This document shows positions 8,431-17,450 of a DNA stretch of 34,132 bases, piece by piece. The position numbers were made by a program, and so were the translations under genes. The notes below the pieces were generated by a model that saw nothing but the letters and a program-made list of their open reading frames with translations, was not told where the DNA came from and searched no databases. The DNA lies in contig CAJAQO010000265.1 in the NCBI GenBank assembly GCA_903944085.1, forward strand, positions 1 through 34,132. The letters are read 5' to 3'. Numbering within the stretch: the stretch's first letter is position 1; every line of letters begins with the position of its first letter. This stretch comes from an uncultured Verrucomicrobia subdivision 3 bacterium (GTDB lineage Bacteria > Verrucomicrobiota > Verrucomicrobiia > Limisphaerales > UBA11358).

Positions 8431-9135
8431 ATGGAAAAAAGAATCATCCGCGAGTGCGTCAGTTTCGCTCACTCGCTTGTCTTCGCCAACGCCAACACCG
8501 CCGATATTCCGGCCACCAGCAAGGGGCTGGCGTATGTGGGCAATCTCACCGCCATCAACCAGCAACTGGTCAGCGCGGGTGCGCTGCAAAAGCCGGTCTC
8601 GGTGGCGGCGCAAAACGCGCTGATTCTGGCGCTGGAAACGCAGTTGGACAACATGGCGAACATCGCCAGCGCTTACGCGGCGGATGTGCCGGGCTTTGCG
8701 GATTTGTTTCCGCGGCCGGCGCATTACACGCCGGGCGATGTGGTGCGCACCGGCAATATCTATCTGGCGGCCTTGGTGCCGACGGCGACGGAGGACGCGG
8801 CGACGGTGGCGGTCAAGGCCGCGCGGGTGCAGGTGTTTGTGGATCACGCCATGGCGGTGACGCTGGTGGCGGATTTGCAGTCGCAGCTAAAAGAGATCGG
8901 CACGGTGGCCGGGACGCATGAACAAAGCCGGGAAAAAGGCGTGTTGAGCACGGAGGAAATCAACGTGCTGGTGCGCGCGGGCCGGAAGCAGCGGAATTAT
9001 CTGGATGCGATTTTCCGCACGGTCTATGCGAATAATCCGCAGAAGCTGGCGGCGTGGCTCAGCGCCAGCCGCGTGGAACACGACCGGAGTCCGGCGGCGA
9101 CCACGCCCGCGCCGACCGACCCGCGGACGAAATGA
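8431..9135 (+). CDS. protein of unknown function, paralogue of the gene at 19346
   Basis: A 234-residue, largely alpha-helical, Ala/Val-rich protein without signal peptide or membrane segment. I know no named family. Its last 45 residues (LDAIFRTVYANNPQKLAAWL, then SAS-x-V-x-x-D) clearly resemble the end of the protein at 19346-20029 (ILENIVPTVYKNDPAKLAEW, then TAS-x-V). A weaker match in the middle aligns VPGFADLFPRPAHYTPGDV with TPGLAGKFLMPHNNGDV. Both also end in a Pro/Ala-rich tail. The ATG at 8431 has no Shine-Dalgarno sequence; the first alternative start is well inside the protein. The gene is closed by a strong terminator 19 bp after its stop, so it is probably monocistronic. Confidence 0.75.
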   Translation: MEKRIIRECVSFAHSLVFANANTADIPATSKGLAYVGNLTAINQQLVSAGALQKPVSVAAQNALILALETQLDNMANIASAYAADVPGFADLFPRPAHYTPGDVVRTGNIYLAALVPTATEDAATVAVKAARVQVFVDHAMAVTLVADLQSQLKEIGTVAGTHEQSREKGVLSTEEINVLVRAGRKQRNYLDAIFRTVYANNPQKLAAWLSASRVEHDRSPAATTPAPTDPRTK

Positions 9136-9153
9136 AAAGATTTTCATGGCGCC

Positions 9154-9186
9154 ATGCCGCACTCGGAAGAGTGCGGCATTTTTTTT
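9154..9186 (+). terminator. Rho-independent terminator after the unknown gene
   Basis: An 11-bp perfect stem (ATGCCGCACTC with GAGTGCGGCAT) closes a GGAA tetraloop of the GNRA class and is followed by eight T residues. It is 19 bp after the stop at 9135 and points in the same direction. Confidence 0.95.
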
Positions 9187-9300
9187 GGCGGCGCCGCCCA
9201 CCGGAAAAATCCGAAACTAAAATTGCGGCGGCGGCGGGATTTGTCGTAACTTGTGGATTGCCAAAGCTGTCTCAAATGGGACGCAACGCAAAAATTATTT

Positions 9301-10572
9301 ATGGCTGAAAAATCTGGCGGTTGGTGGACATGGATCGTGCTCGTCGTGGTGCTCGCGGCGGCCGGCGGCGGCTATTTTTATTTCAGCCACGCCCGGACGG
9401 CGCCGGTGAATTACAATTCGACGGCGGTGGCGCGCGGCGAGTTGACGAAACTGGTGACGGCGACCGGCACGCTGAACCCGGTGGTGAACGTGACGGTGGG
9501 CAGCCAGGTGTCCGGCCGCATCAGCAAGCTGAACGTGGATTTCAATTCGATGGTGAAGTCGAATGAAGTCATCGCGGAAATTGATCCGGCCACTTACCAG
9601 GCCGCCGTGGAGCAAGCGTCCGCCGACCTGGCGAACGCGAAAGCCAACTTGGAATTGCAGCAAGTGCAGGCGACGCGCAGCAGCGAGTTGTTCACCAACA
9701 AGCTGATTTCCGGTTCGGATTACGACACCGCCGTCGCCAATTTGGACGAAGCCGAGGCGATGGTGAAAATCAAGCTGGCCTCGCTTAACAACGCGCTGGT
9801 GAATCTCAACTATTGCAAAATCCTGTCGCCGGTGGATGGCGTGGTGATTTTGCGCGCGGTGGAACTGGGCCAGACGGTGGCCTCCAGCTTCAGCACGCCG
9901 ACGATTTTCCAAATCGCCGAGGACATGACGAAAATGCAGATTGATTCCAGCGTGGCCGAGGCGGATGTGGGCGGCATCACGGAAGGCCAGAGCGTGGATT
10001 TCCTGGTGGACGCGTATCCGGAGCGGACGTTTCACGGCACGGTGAAACAAGTGCGCAATTCCCCGACCACCGTCAACAACGTGGTGACTTACGATTGCGT
10101 CATCGCCGTGACCAACGCGGATTACAAATTGAAGCCGGGCATGACGGCGAATGTTTCCGTCATCGTCGCCCAACGCGAAAATGTGCTGATCATTCCGAAC
10201 GGCGCGCTGCGGTTTCATCCGCCGGAAAGCGCCGGCGTGCTGACCAATTCAGCGGCCCCGATGGCGGCGGCGACTAATGGCGGCGGCAATTTCGCCGGCG
10301 GGACCGGCGGGCCGGGCGGCCATCACCTCGGCGGCGGTCACGCGCGCGGCGAGCGGCCGGTTACCCACACGGTATTTTTGCTGGCGGGCACCGGCAAGGA
10401 CGCAACCTTGCAGCCGGTGCAGATCAAAACCGGCATCAGCGACGGCATTTCCACCGAGGTGATTTCTGGCTTGGATGAAGGCGCACAGGTGGTCACCGGC
10501 GTGGTGTTGACGGGGGCACAGGCGGCGGCGCCGGCCAGTCCGTTCGGCGGCGGCGGCTTCCCAAGAAGGTAG
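9301..10572 (+). CDS. MacA-like periplasmic adaptor (HlyD/RND-MFP family)
   Basis: The adaptor subunit of a tripartite MacAB-type ABC export system, linking the inner-membrane transporter to an outer-membrane channel. One N-terminal membrane anchor (about residues 8-28, WWTWIVLVVVLAAAGGGYFYF) is followed by the first half of a lipoyl/barrel-sandwich domain (GSQVSGRISKLNVDFNSMVK), a coiled coil (about 100-155), the second lipoyl half (KILSPVDGVVILRAVELGQT) and beta-barrel domains. Starting at the ATG at 9301 gives 423 residues; a GTG at 9253 would place 16 non-hydrophobic residues before the anchor. Near residues 325-355 there is an unusual Gly/His-rich stretch (GGPGGHHLGGGHARGE) that could be a flexible or metal-binding insert. 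ATPase and permease genes follow on the same strand. Substrate unknown. Confidence 0.92.
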   Translation: MAEKSGGWWTWIVLVVVLAAAGGGYFYFSHARTAPVNYNSTAVARGELTKLVTATGTLNPVVNVTVGSQVSGRISKLNVDFNSMVKSNEVIAEIDPATYQAAVEQASADLANAKANLELQQVQATRSSELFTNKLISGSDYDTAVANLDEAEAMVKIKLASLNNALVNLNYCKILSPVDGVVILRAVELGQTVASSFSTPTIFQIAEDMTKMQIDSSVAEADVGGITEGQSVDFLVDAYPERTFHGTVKQVRNSPTTVNNVVTYDCVIAVTNADYKLKPGMTANVSVIVAQRENVLIIPNGALRFHPPESAGVLTNSAAPMAAATNGGGNFAGGTGGPGGHHLGGGHARGERPVTHTVFLLAGTGKDATLQPVQIKTGISDGISTEVISGLDEGAQVVTGVVLTGAQAAAPASPFGGGGFPRR

Positions 10573-10581
10573 AAGGTAAGC

Positions 10582-10689
10582 ATGCAGAACGAAGAAAAAG
10601 ACCTTGCGCCCCGCCCAAAATTTTTGCGCGGCGACCAGCGTGCCGGCAGCGAGCGCTAACCCACTTCTGCATTCTTCATTCATAATTCC
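10582..10689 (+). pseudogene. remnant of a second four-helix-bundle cassette
   Basis: The gap between adaptor and ATPase genes opens with a frame reading MQNEEKDLAPRPKFLRG and stopping at 10659. Its first 52 bases match the start of the four-helix-bundle gene at 11463 (MKNEEKDLLPRTKMLAR) at roughly four positions in five. The right end also matches: TTCTGCATTCTT at 10665-10676 is identical to bases in the right flank of the intact cassette. The interior (about 300 bases) is missing. This is best read as an internally deleted copy of the same cassette. Confidence 0.75.
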
Positions 10690-11448
10690 ATGAACCCCGT
10701 CATCAAGCTCGACAGCATCCACAAGACGTATCACACCGGCGAGGTGGACGTCCACGCGGTGCGCGGCATTTCGCTGGATATTTTTCCCGGCGAATTTGTC
10801 GCCATCATGGGTTCCAGCGGCTCCGGCAAAAGCACGCTGATGAACATGATTGGCGCGCTGGACCGGCCGACCGGCGGCCATTACTGGCTGGACGGCATTG
10901 ATGTTTCCACGCTGGACCGCGATCAGCTTGCGGACGTGCGCAACGAAAAAATCGGCTTCGTGTTTCAAGGTTTTAATCTTTTGTCGCGCACGTCCGCGCG
11001 GGAAAATGTGGAGATGCCGATGCTTTACAACCGGCACCGCATCCATGCGCATGAGCAGCACGCACGCGCCATGAGCGCGCTCGAACTGGTCGGGTTGGGC
11101 ACGCGCGCCGACCATCATCCGAACCAGCTTTCCGGCGGTCAGCAGCAGCGCGTGGCCATCGCCCGCGCGCTCGTCAACCGGCCGGCGCTGCTGCTCGCCG
11201 ACGAGCCGACGGGCAATCTGGACAGCCAGACGAGCATTGAAATCATGGGCGTGTTTCAAAAGCTCAACGAACAGGGCATCACGATCATCATGGTCACGCA
11301 CGAGCTGGACGTGGCGCGCTTCACGAAACGGATGGTCATTTTGCGGGACGGAAAAATCATTACTGACGAAGCGGTGCCAAACCGTTCAGTGGCGGAAAAG
11401 GAATTGCAGCGGCTGCGGGAAGAGCAACAGGCGGTCAAGCTGGGTTGA
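10690..11448 (+). CDS. MacB/LolD-type ABC transporter ATP-binding protein
   Basis: The ATPase that powers the export complex, bound to the cytoplasmic face of the permease encoded at 11866. Walker A GSSGSGKS is at residues 41-48, the Q-loop at Q93, the signature LSGGQQQR at 147-154, Walker B LLLADE at 167-172 and the switch histidine at 204, so it should be catalytically complete. The 252-residue length and the short C-terminal extension fit the stand-alone ATPase form; in E. coli MacB this domain is fused to the permease, here it is separate. It lies in an operon with the adaptor upstream; the space to the permease is taken up by the four-helix-bundle cassette. Confidence 0.95.
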   Translation: MNPVIKLDSIHKTYHTGEVDVHAVRGISLDIFPGEFVAIMGSSGSGKSTLMNMIGALDRPTGGHYWLDGIDVSTLDRDQLADVRNEKIGFVFQGFNLLSRTSARENVEMPMLYNRHRIHAHEQHARAMSALELVGLGTRADHHPNQLSGGQQQRVAIARALVNRPALLLADEPTGNLDSQTSIEIMGVFQKLNEQGITIIMVTHELDVARFTKRMVILRDGKIITDEAVPNRSVAEKELQRLREEQQAVKLG

Positions 11449-11451
11449 AGG

Positions 11452-11865
11452 AAGAGTGAAAAATGAAGAATGAAGAAAAAGATTTGTTGCCCCGCACCAA
11501 AATGTTGGCGCGGCGGATTATTCACCTTTATTGCAGCCTTGCAAAAACGGATACAGTGGCACAAGTCTTGGGCAAACAGGTTTTGCGGTCTGGCACTTCG
11601 GTTGGCGCAAATTATCGCGAAGCCAATCGCGCGCGTTCCAAGGCTGAATTCATTTCCAAAATGGGCGACTGCTTGAAAGAGGCGGACGAGACTTTATATT
11701 GGCTGGAACTGTTACTGGAGGAAAAAATTATTCCGGCAGCGAAGCTTCAATCGTTGACCGCTGAAGCCAGTGAAATTGTCGCCATATTCGTCACCATCAT
11801 CAAACGCGCGCGCGGCCACGAATGATCCCATTCTGCATTCTTAATTTTTCATTCTTCATTTCCTG
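11452..11865 (+). mobile_element. four-helix-bundle cassette with inverted-repeat ends
   Basis: The four-helix-bundle gene is bordered by an exact 14-bp inverted repeat: AAATGAAGAATGAA at 11461-11474 and its complement at 11848-11861. Both borders are made of seven-base words (GAAGAAT, CATTCTT). The left copy overlaps the start codon of the gene. The unit separates an ABC ATPase from its permease, genes usually adjacent, and a deleted copy lies at 10582-10689. No transposase is present, so mobility would be in trans or ancestral; this is inference. Confidence 0.6.
11463..11825 (+). CDS. four-helix-bundle protein (S23/23S rRNA IVS-type, bAvd-like)
   Basis: A 120-residue all-helical protein of the family first seen in 23S rRNA intervening sequences and related to the accessory variability protein of diversity-generating retroelements. 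Hallmarks are RSGTSVGANYREANRARSKA, EFISKMGDCLKEADETLYWL and a helical C-terminus. Members form pentameric barrels and are thought to bind nucleic acid; the role of free-standing copies is unknown. The start lies inside the left inverted repeat of its cassette, 14 bp after the ATPase stop. It has no obvious link to export by the surrounding MacAB-type genes and looks like a passenger. A deleted relative sits at 10582. Confidence 0.93.
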   Translation: MKNEEKDLLPRTKMLARRIIHLYCSLAKTDTVAQVLGKQVLRSGTSVGANYREANRARSKAEFISKMGDCLKEADETLYWLELLLEEKIIPAAKLQSLTAEASEIVAIFVTIIKRARGHE

Positions 11866-13071
<1,206 letters not shown>

Positions 13072-13089
13072 GGCGCGAATTTAATCCTG

Positions 13090-13133
13090 CTCATTCTCAT
13101 CGTCATCCTCGAACTCGAGGAATGAGGATGAGG
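13090..13133. repeat. hexamer-built palindrome (CTCATC words)
   Basis: Words CTCATT, CTCATC, GTCATC lead into a perfect core dyad CCTCGA-AC-TCGAGG, then into GAATGA, GGATGA, GG. The arms pair across the core with a few mismatches. It lies between the permease stop and sua5 and has the same design as the elements at 4205 and 19113, with a different word. Confidence 0.8.
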
Positions 13134-13148
13134 CTGATTTCTCGATAA

Positions 13149-14156
13149 ATGAACACGGAAATTCTTTCCACCCACACGCCGCCATTGTTTGCCGCCGCCG
13201 TGAAACGCGCGGCGGAATTGTTGCGCGCCGGCGAGGTGGTGGCGCTGCCGACGGAAACAGTTTACGGCCTCGCCGCCAACGCGCTCGACGAAAAAGCCGT
13301 CGCCAAAATTTTCCAGATCAAAGGCCGGCCGGCGCATAATCCGATTATTGTCCACGTCGCCGGCAACGAAATGGCGAAACGCTGTGTGAGCAACTGGCCG
13401 GCGCTGGCGGAGAAATTTTCAAAATCATTTTGGCCCGGCCCGCTCACGCTCGTTTTGCCGCGCGCGGAAAAAATTCCCGATGCCGTGACCGCCGGCGGCG
13501 AAACGGTCGGCGTGCGCTGGCCGAGCCATCCGTTCATCCAGGCGGTGATCCGCGAATGTGATTTTCCGCTGGCCGCACCGAGCGCCAATTTGTCCAACCA
13601 GATTTCGCCGACCAACGCCGAACATGTCCGCGCGCAGCTCGGCGGAAAAATTTCCCTGATCGTGGACGGCGGCCAGTCGCAGGTGGGCATCGAATCCACG
13701 GTTTTGGATTTGACGGTTTCGCCGCCGCGCGTTTTGCGGCCGGGCATGATTCACGCGGAATCGCTCGCCGCCGTCGGATTGCCCATTGCCCATTGCCAAT
13801 GGCCAATTGAACCCGGTTCGCTGAAAAGCCCCGGGCAATTGAAAAAGCATTATTCGCCGAAGGCAAAACTCCTGGTCGCCACTTGGGAAAGCGAGGCGTC
13901 GCTGGCCGCGCAAATTGGCAATTGGCAATTGGCAATTGGCAAGGTCCACATCATCGCGCACACGAGCATTCCGGCCAGCTTCGGCGCGGCGAACGTGAGC
14001 GTGATTCCGCACGACGCGGAGGCGTTTGCGCGGGCGCTTTACGCGGAGCTGCACCGCTGCGACGCGGCGGGCGCGGAACTCATCATCGTGGAAGCGCCGC
14101 CGGATTCGTCGGAATGGTCGGGCATCGCGGACCGGCTGCGGCGCGCGGCAGCCTGA
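13149..14156 (+). CDS. L-threonylcarbamoyladenylate synthase, long Sua5 form
   Basis: It makes threonylcarbamoyl-AMP from threonine, bicarbonate and ATP for the t6A37 modification of ANN-decoding tRNAs. The YrdC domain covers about residues 12-205: GEVVALPTETVYGLAANA, KGRPAHNPIIVHV, FWPGPLTLVL, GVRWPSHP, the LAAPSAN motif and DGG...GIESTVLDL. The C-terminal Sua5 domain follows from about 235 (SPGQLKKHYSPKAKLLV) to the end (SSEWSGIADRLRRAA). Two runs of seven-base words lie inside the coding region, encoding IAHCQWPI near 212 and IGNWQLAIG near 256; both keep the frame. The ATG at 13149 gives 335 residues, in the usual range. It stops 2 bp before the convergent glycosyltransferase stop. Confidence 0.94.
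   Translation: MNTEILSTHTPPLFAAAVKRAAELLRAGEVVALPTETVYGLAANALDEKAVAKIFQIKGRPAHNPIIVHVAGNEMAKRCVSNWPALAEKFSKSFWPGPLTLVLPRAEKIPDAVTAGGETVGVRWPSHPFIQAVIRECDFPLAAPSANLSNQISPTNAEHVRAQLGGKISLIVDGGQSQVGIESTVLDLTVSPPRVLRPGMIHAESLAAVGLPIAHCQWPIEPGSLKSPGQLKKHYSPKAKLLVATWESEASLAAQIGNWQLAIGKVHIIAHTSIPASFGAANVSVIPHDAEAFARALYAELHRCDAAGAELIIVEAPPDSSEWSGIADRLRRAAA
13778..13811. repeat. heptamer repeat (ATTGCCC/ATTGCCA) in the sua5 linker
   Basis: Two copies of ATTGCCC followed by ATTGCCA, ATGGCCA and a partial word lie in the codons joining the YrdC and Sua5 domains. They contain a small perfect dyad, CCATTG-C-CAATGG. The words are complementary to those at 13914, so the two runs could pair with each other. 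Confidence 0.85.
13914..13941. repeat. heptamer repeat (ATTGGCA x4) in sua5
   Basis: Four perfect copies of ATTGGCA lie in the part of sua5 coding for the C-terminal domain, adding residues of the type IGNWQLAIG. The word is the reverse complement of TGCCAAT in the run at 13778 and differs by one base class from the trpD word at 5409. Confidence 0.9.
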
Positions 14157-14158
14157 TT

Positions 14159-15979
14159 TTATTGGGTTTCCCAGCGCTGGCGGTCGGTCAGGAACAAACC
14201 GGAGAGCAGGCCGTAAGGCGCGGCTTTGAGCGGGAACTGCGGCGGGATCTGATTGGCCACGGCGGTTTTTAAGACGAAATTTCCCCAGCTGTCCACGCCG
14301 CCTTGCAAACATTCGGTGAACAGCTTGGCGTCGAGCGTGTTCAAAGTGAGGTAAAGCGCGCGGACCATTTTGACGTTGTCATGGAACGCAAAAAACTCGT
14401 ATTGCGAATTGCTGGTGGTCCAGGTGCATTGCCGGTCGCCATACCAGGCCACCGCCCAGGGAATATCGCTCATCACCAATTCGTCCGGCTGCATCCAGCC
14501 GCTGAATTTCTGAATCTCCGGCGGATAGTAAGGCGGGTAGGCGCTGGGTGAGGTTTTGGGCGGCAGCAGGGTCATGATGAATTGCTGGCACGCGAGCATG
14601 ACCACCAGCCCGACCACGGCGTAACGCACCTGCACCGCCGGGACGTTCATTTGGTTCAACAGCGTCAGAAAGAAAGCGACGCCGAAAATCACCACCAGCG
14701 GCGTCAGCAGCACCAGCGGATTTTCCGTGTTCATCTCCGGCGAAATCGCGCTCCAATGTGTCCGCCCCAGCGCCGTGACGACGAGGAACACGCCCAGGCA
14801 CATCATGGTGAAATAGCGCAGCCGGCGCGCAACCACATTGCGCAGGCCGAGCAGCAGGCCGGCCAGGAACAGGATGCCCATCCAGCCGCCGCCCAGCCGC
14901 AGGACATCGTCCTGTAGGATGGCGCGCAGATTAATCCATAGTTTGACCATGTAAGGAAAAACCCAATACGCCGAGGTCATGTCGGGCGTCAACGCCTGCA
15001 TCAGGCGCGAGCCGGGAAAAGCCATTGTCCCTTCCACCACCGCGTAGCCGGCGGTGCCGAAGAGCGTGCCGCTTACGGCGAGATTGCGCGCAATCCACGG
15101 CGCCACGGTCACCGCAAAAGCCAGAACTGCCGCCACGGCCAGCCCAGTTCGCCGCGCTCCGCCAAACAGGGTGAAGTAAAGCAGCACCGGCAAAATCACC
15201 CAGCCAAAGGAATAACGCGTCAACATGCCCAAGCCCGTCAGCAGCCCGGCGGACACCGCGAGGATAAAGCGCCGGCGGGAATCGGGATTTTCGGTGTCAC
15301 TCGTTTCCACCGATGCCAGACACCAGAACAGCCCCAGAAAAATCACCAGCAGCAGCAGCGTCGGCAGCCCGGACACGCTGAATTTCCACAGCACGTCCGA
15401 GCCAAGCACCAGCAGCGCCGCCAGCCACGCGGCGGGTGCGTCAAAGATTTTTCGCGCGACCAAAAAGGTCAGCCACACGACCACGAGCAGCAGCAGTTGG
15501 TTGAAAAGGGCGATGTAAAATTCCGGCTTGTAGCGCACGAACCGGCCGCCTTCGGACCAGAACGATTTATGCCGCTCCACCTGCCAGTCAGGCGTGTGCA
15601 GCGTCAGCAGGCCCGCCAGCACGAGCGGATACAGCGGCGCGTTGGCCAGGTCCGGATGCCAGCCCTGGATTTGCGCGTAATCCACGGCGTTGGTAGAAGC
15701 ATTTTTATCCGGCATCAGCGCATGGTTGTGCTTTTGAATCAGATAAACGCTGAACGGTCGGATGAATTCGGTCGAAAAACCGTGGCCGGCCGCCAGATTG
15801 CGCGCCACCTGCGCCGCGTCCATCGCTTCCGGCGCGTTGAAATTGCGGTAACAATGCAGGTCATACCAGACCGCCAGACTGAACACCGCCACCGACAGCG
15901 CCAGATAATTCGCCCAGCGCGCTCCGCCCTCCACTTCCAGCTTGTGGATCAACGTCTGAATCCGTTCGGACAACATCAT
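14159..15979 (-). CDS. multi-pass membrane glycosyltransferase-like protein (GT-C/PMT type)
   Basis: A 606-residue protein with about ten or more membrane helices in its first 460 residues and a soluble C-terminal domain. The layout (first helix, a periplasmic loop with AMDAAQVARNLAAGHGFSTE, then clustered helices) fits the GT-C fold of dolichyl/undecaprenyl-phosphate-sugar-dependent transferases such as the GT39/PMT families; the donor and acceptor are unknown. The ATG at 15979 is 3 bp after the stop of the response regulator, and GGAAGGA within the regulator's last codons provides the ribosome-binding site, so translation is probably coupled. A second ATG follows immediately. Family assignment rests on topology and the first loop and is less certain than membrane location. 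Confidence 0.75.
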   Translation of the reverse strand: MMLSERIQTLIHKLEVEGGARWANYLALSVAVFSLAVWYDLHCYRNFNAPEAMDAAQVARNLAAGHGFSTEFIRPFSVYLIQKHNHALMPDKNASTNAVDYAQIQGWHPDLANAPLYPLVLAGLLTLHTPDWQVERHKSFWSEGGRFVRYKPEFYIALFNQLLLLVVVWLTFLVARKIFDAPAAWLAALLVLGSDVLWKFSVSGLPTLLLLVIFLGLFWCLASVETSDTENPDSRRRFILAVSAGLLTGLGMLTRYSFGWVILPVLLYFTLFGGARRTGLAVAAVLAFAVTVAPWIARNLAVSGTLFGTAGYAVVEGTMAFPGSRLMQALTPDMTSAYWVFPYMVKLWINLRAILQDDVLRLGGGWMGILFLAGLLLGLRNVVARRLRYFTMMCLGVFLVVTALGRTHWSAISPEMNTENPLVLLTPLVVIFGVAFFLTLLNQMNVPAVQVRYAVVGLVVMLACQQFIMTLLPPKTSPSAYPPYYPPEIQKFSGWMQPDELVMSDIPWAVAWYGDRQCTWTTSNSQYEFFAFHDNVKMVRALYLTLNTLDAKLFTECLQGGVDSWGNFVLKTAVANQIPPQFPLKAAPYGLLSGLFLTDRQRWETQ

Positions 15980-15982
15980 AAA

Positions 15983-17341
15983 TCAAAATCCTTCCAAGTG
16001 ATACTCGTGCAGCTTGCGGTGAAACGTCCGCCGGCTCATGCCGATGTTTTGCGCCGCGCGCGTCCGGTTGCCGTCCGTTTCTTTCAGCGCGCGCACAATC
16101 AAATCTTGCTCCGCGTCCTTCACCGTCAAAGCTTTTCCAGGTGACGTTCTGGTTTCAACGGGTGCCCCGCCGGTGCGGACGGACGGCGGCAGATCGCGCA
16201 AAGAAATGCGCTCACTGCGGCTCAAAACCACCGCGTGCTCGATGGCCGTGCGCAACTCCCGCACGTTGCCCGGCCACGAAAAATTCATCAACGCTTCGAG
16301 CGCGTCCGCCGTGAAATCATTCACGGCTTTCCCGTTTTCTTTCGCAAATTCGCGCAGAAAACTTTGCGCCAGCAATGGGATGTCGCCCGTCCGCTCGCGC
16401 AGCGGCGGCAGTTCGATCTCCACCACGCGCAGGCGGAAAAACAAATCTTCGCGAAATTTCCCGGCTTTGACCAGTTCTTCCAGATGCTTGTTCGTCGCCG
16501 CCACCAGCCGCACATCCGCCGTCAAAGTTTTGTTCGAGCCGACGCGCTCAAAGGTTCGTTCGCCGAGAAAACGCAGTAGCTTCACCTGGATGGTGGCGTC
16601 AATCTCGCCGATCTCGTCGAGAAACAACGTGCCGCCTTGCGCCTGTTCAAACCGGCCGATGCGCCGCTCGTGCGCGCCGGTGAACGCGCCGCGCTCGTGG
16701 CCGAACAGTTCGCTTTCCAGCAGCGTCGGCGCCAGCGCCGCGCAATGCACCGTCACAAACGGCTGCGTCGCGCGCGGACTCAACTGGTGCAGCGCCTTCG
16801 CGATGAGTTCCTTGCCCGTGCCGCTTTCGCCCAGCACCAGCACCGAGGCGCGCGTGGGTGCCACCTGCTGGACCAGCTCAAATATTTCCGTCATCACCGG
16901 CGACCGGCCGATGATGTTTTCCAGGCCGAACTTGGCATCCAGTTGCTTGCGCAGCGAAACATTTTCCACCTCCAAATTCTGCTGCTTCAGCGCGCGCGCA
17001 ATCCGCATTTCCAGCTCATCAATCTGCAGCCGGCCTTTCGCGATGTAATCGTCCGCGCCGCGTTTCATCGCGTCCACCGCCAGTTCCTCGGAACCGTAGG
17101 CCGTCATCAAAATGCAGATGGGCGGCTTGGGCAGCGACTTCGCCCGCGCGATCAATTTCATGCCGTCCTCGCTTGGCAAGCGGAAATCGGTGAGCAGCAC
17201 GTCGAACGGTTCGCTTTCGAGCAGATGCATTGCCGACTGCGCGTCCTCGGCGATATAAACGTCATAGCGTTCTTCGAGCGCCGCGCGCAAGCCTTCGCGC
17301 GTCGGCTTCTCGTCGTCCACAATCAGCAAGGTCGGTTTCAT
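15983..17341 (-). CDS. NtrC-family sigma-54-dependent response regulator
   Basis: A transcription activator that works with sigma-54 RNA polymerase once phosphorylated. The receiver domain (1-120) has the acidic pocket D9/D10, phospho-acceptor D52, T80 and K102. The AAA+ domain has Walker A GESGTGKE at 171-178, the sigma-54-contacting GAFTGA loop at 218-223 and Walker B GGTLFLDE at 236-243, all intact. A Fis-type helix-turn-helix closes the protein (NRTRAAQNIGMSRRTFHRKL). The partner is very likely the PAS kinase encoded just upstream; the gap between them is occupied by a palindromic repeat. The downstream membrane glycosyltransferase may be in the same transcript. The target promoters are not evident in the window. 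Confidence 0.96.
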   Translation of the reverse strand: MKPTLLIVDDEKPTREGLRAALEERYDVYIAEDAQSAMHLLESEPFDVLLTDFRLPSEDGMKLIARAKSLPKPPICILMTAYGSEELAVDAMKRGADDYIAKGRLQIDELEMRIARALKQQNLEVENVSLRKQLDAKFGLENIIGRSPVMTEIFELVQQVAPTRASVLVLGESGTGKELIAKALHQLSPRATQPFVTVHCAALAPTLLESELFGHERGAFTGAHERRIGRFEQAQGGTLFLDEIGEIDATIQVKLLRFLGERTFERVGSNKTLTADVRLVAATNKHLEELVKAGKFREDLFFRLRVVEIELPPLRERTGDIPLLAQSFLREFAKENGKAVNDFTADALEALMNFSWPGNVRELRTAIEHAVVLSRSERISLRDLPPSVRTGGAPVETRTSPGKALTVKDAEQDLIVRALKETDGNRTRAAQNIGMSRRTFHRKLHEYHLEGF

Positions 17342-17353
17342 GAAATGTTTTTA

Positions 17354-17450
17354 GCCACAAATGGGCACAGCTGAAACACCGATGAAATTTTTTACTTGGC
17401 CAAAACCAAATTGATTTTCCATTTGGGTTTCATCGGTGTGCATCCGTGGC
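17354..17450. repeat. 97-bp palindromic element overlapping the kinase 3' end
   Basis: Left arm GCCACAAATGGGCACAGC... and right arm ending ...GTGTGCATCCGTGGC are imperfect inverted copies of about 25-34 bases sharing CACCGATGAAA and GCCAC ends. Between them is a second hairpin, CCAAAT/ATTTGG. The right arm encodes the last six residues (ATDAHR) and the stop codon of the histidine kinase. Confidence 0.85.

Noticed and set aside
8160-8447. 95-codon minus-strand frame before the unknown gene
   Set aside because: It overlaps the start of the gene at 8431, lacks a ribosome-binding site and resembles nothing I know; too weak to call.
11463-11825. diversity-generating retroelement
   Set aside because: The four-helix-bundle protein resembles the Avd accessory protein, but there is no reverse transcriptase or template/variable repeat pair in the window.
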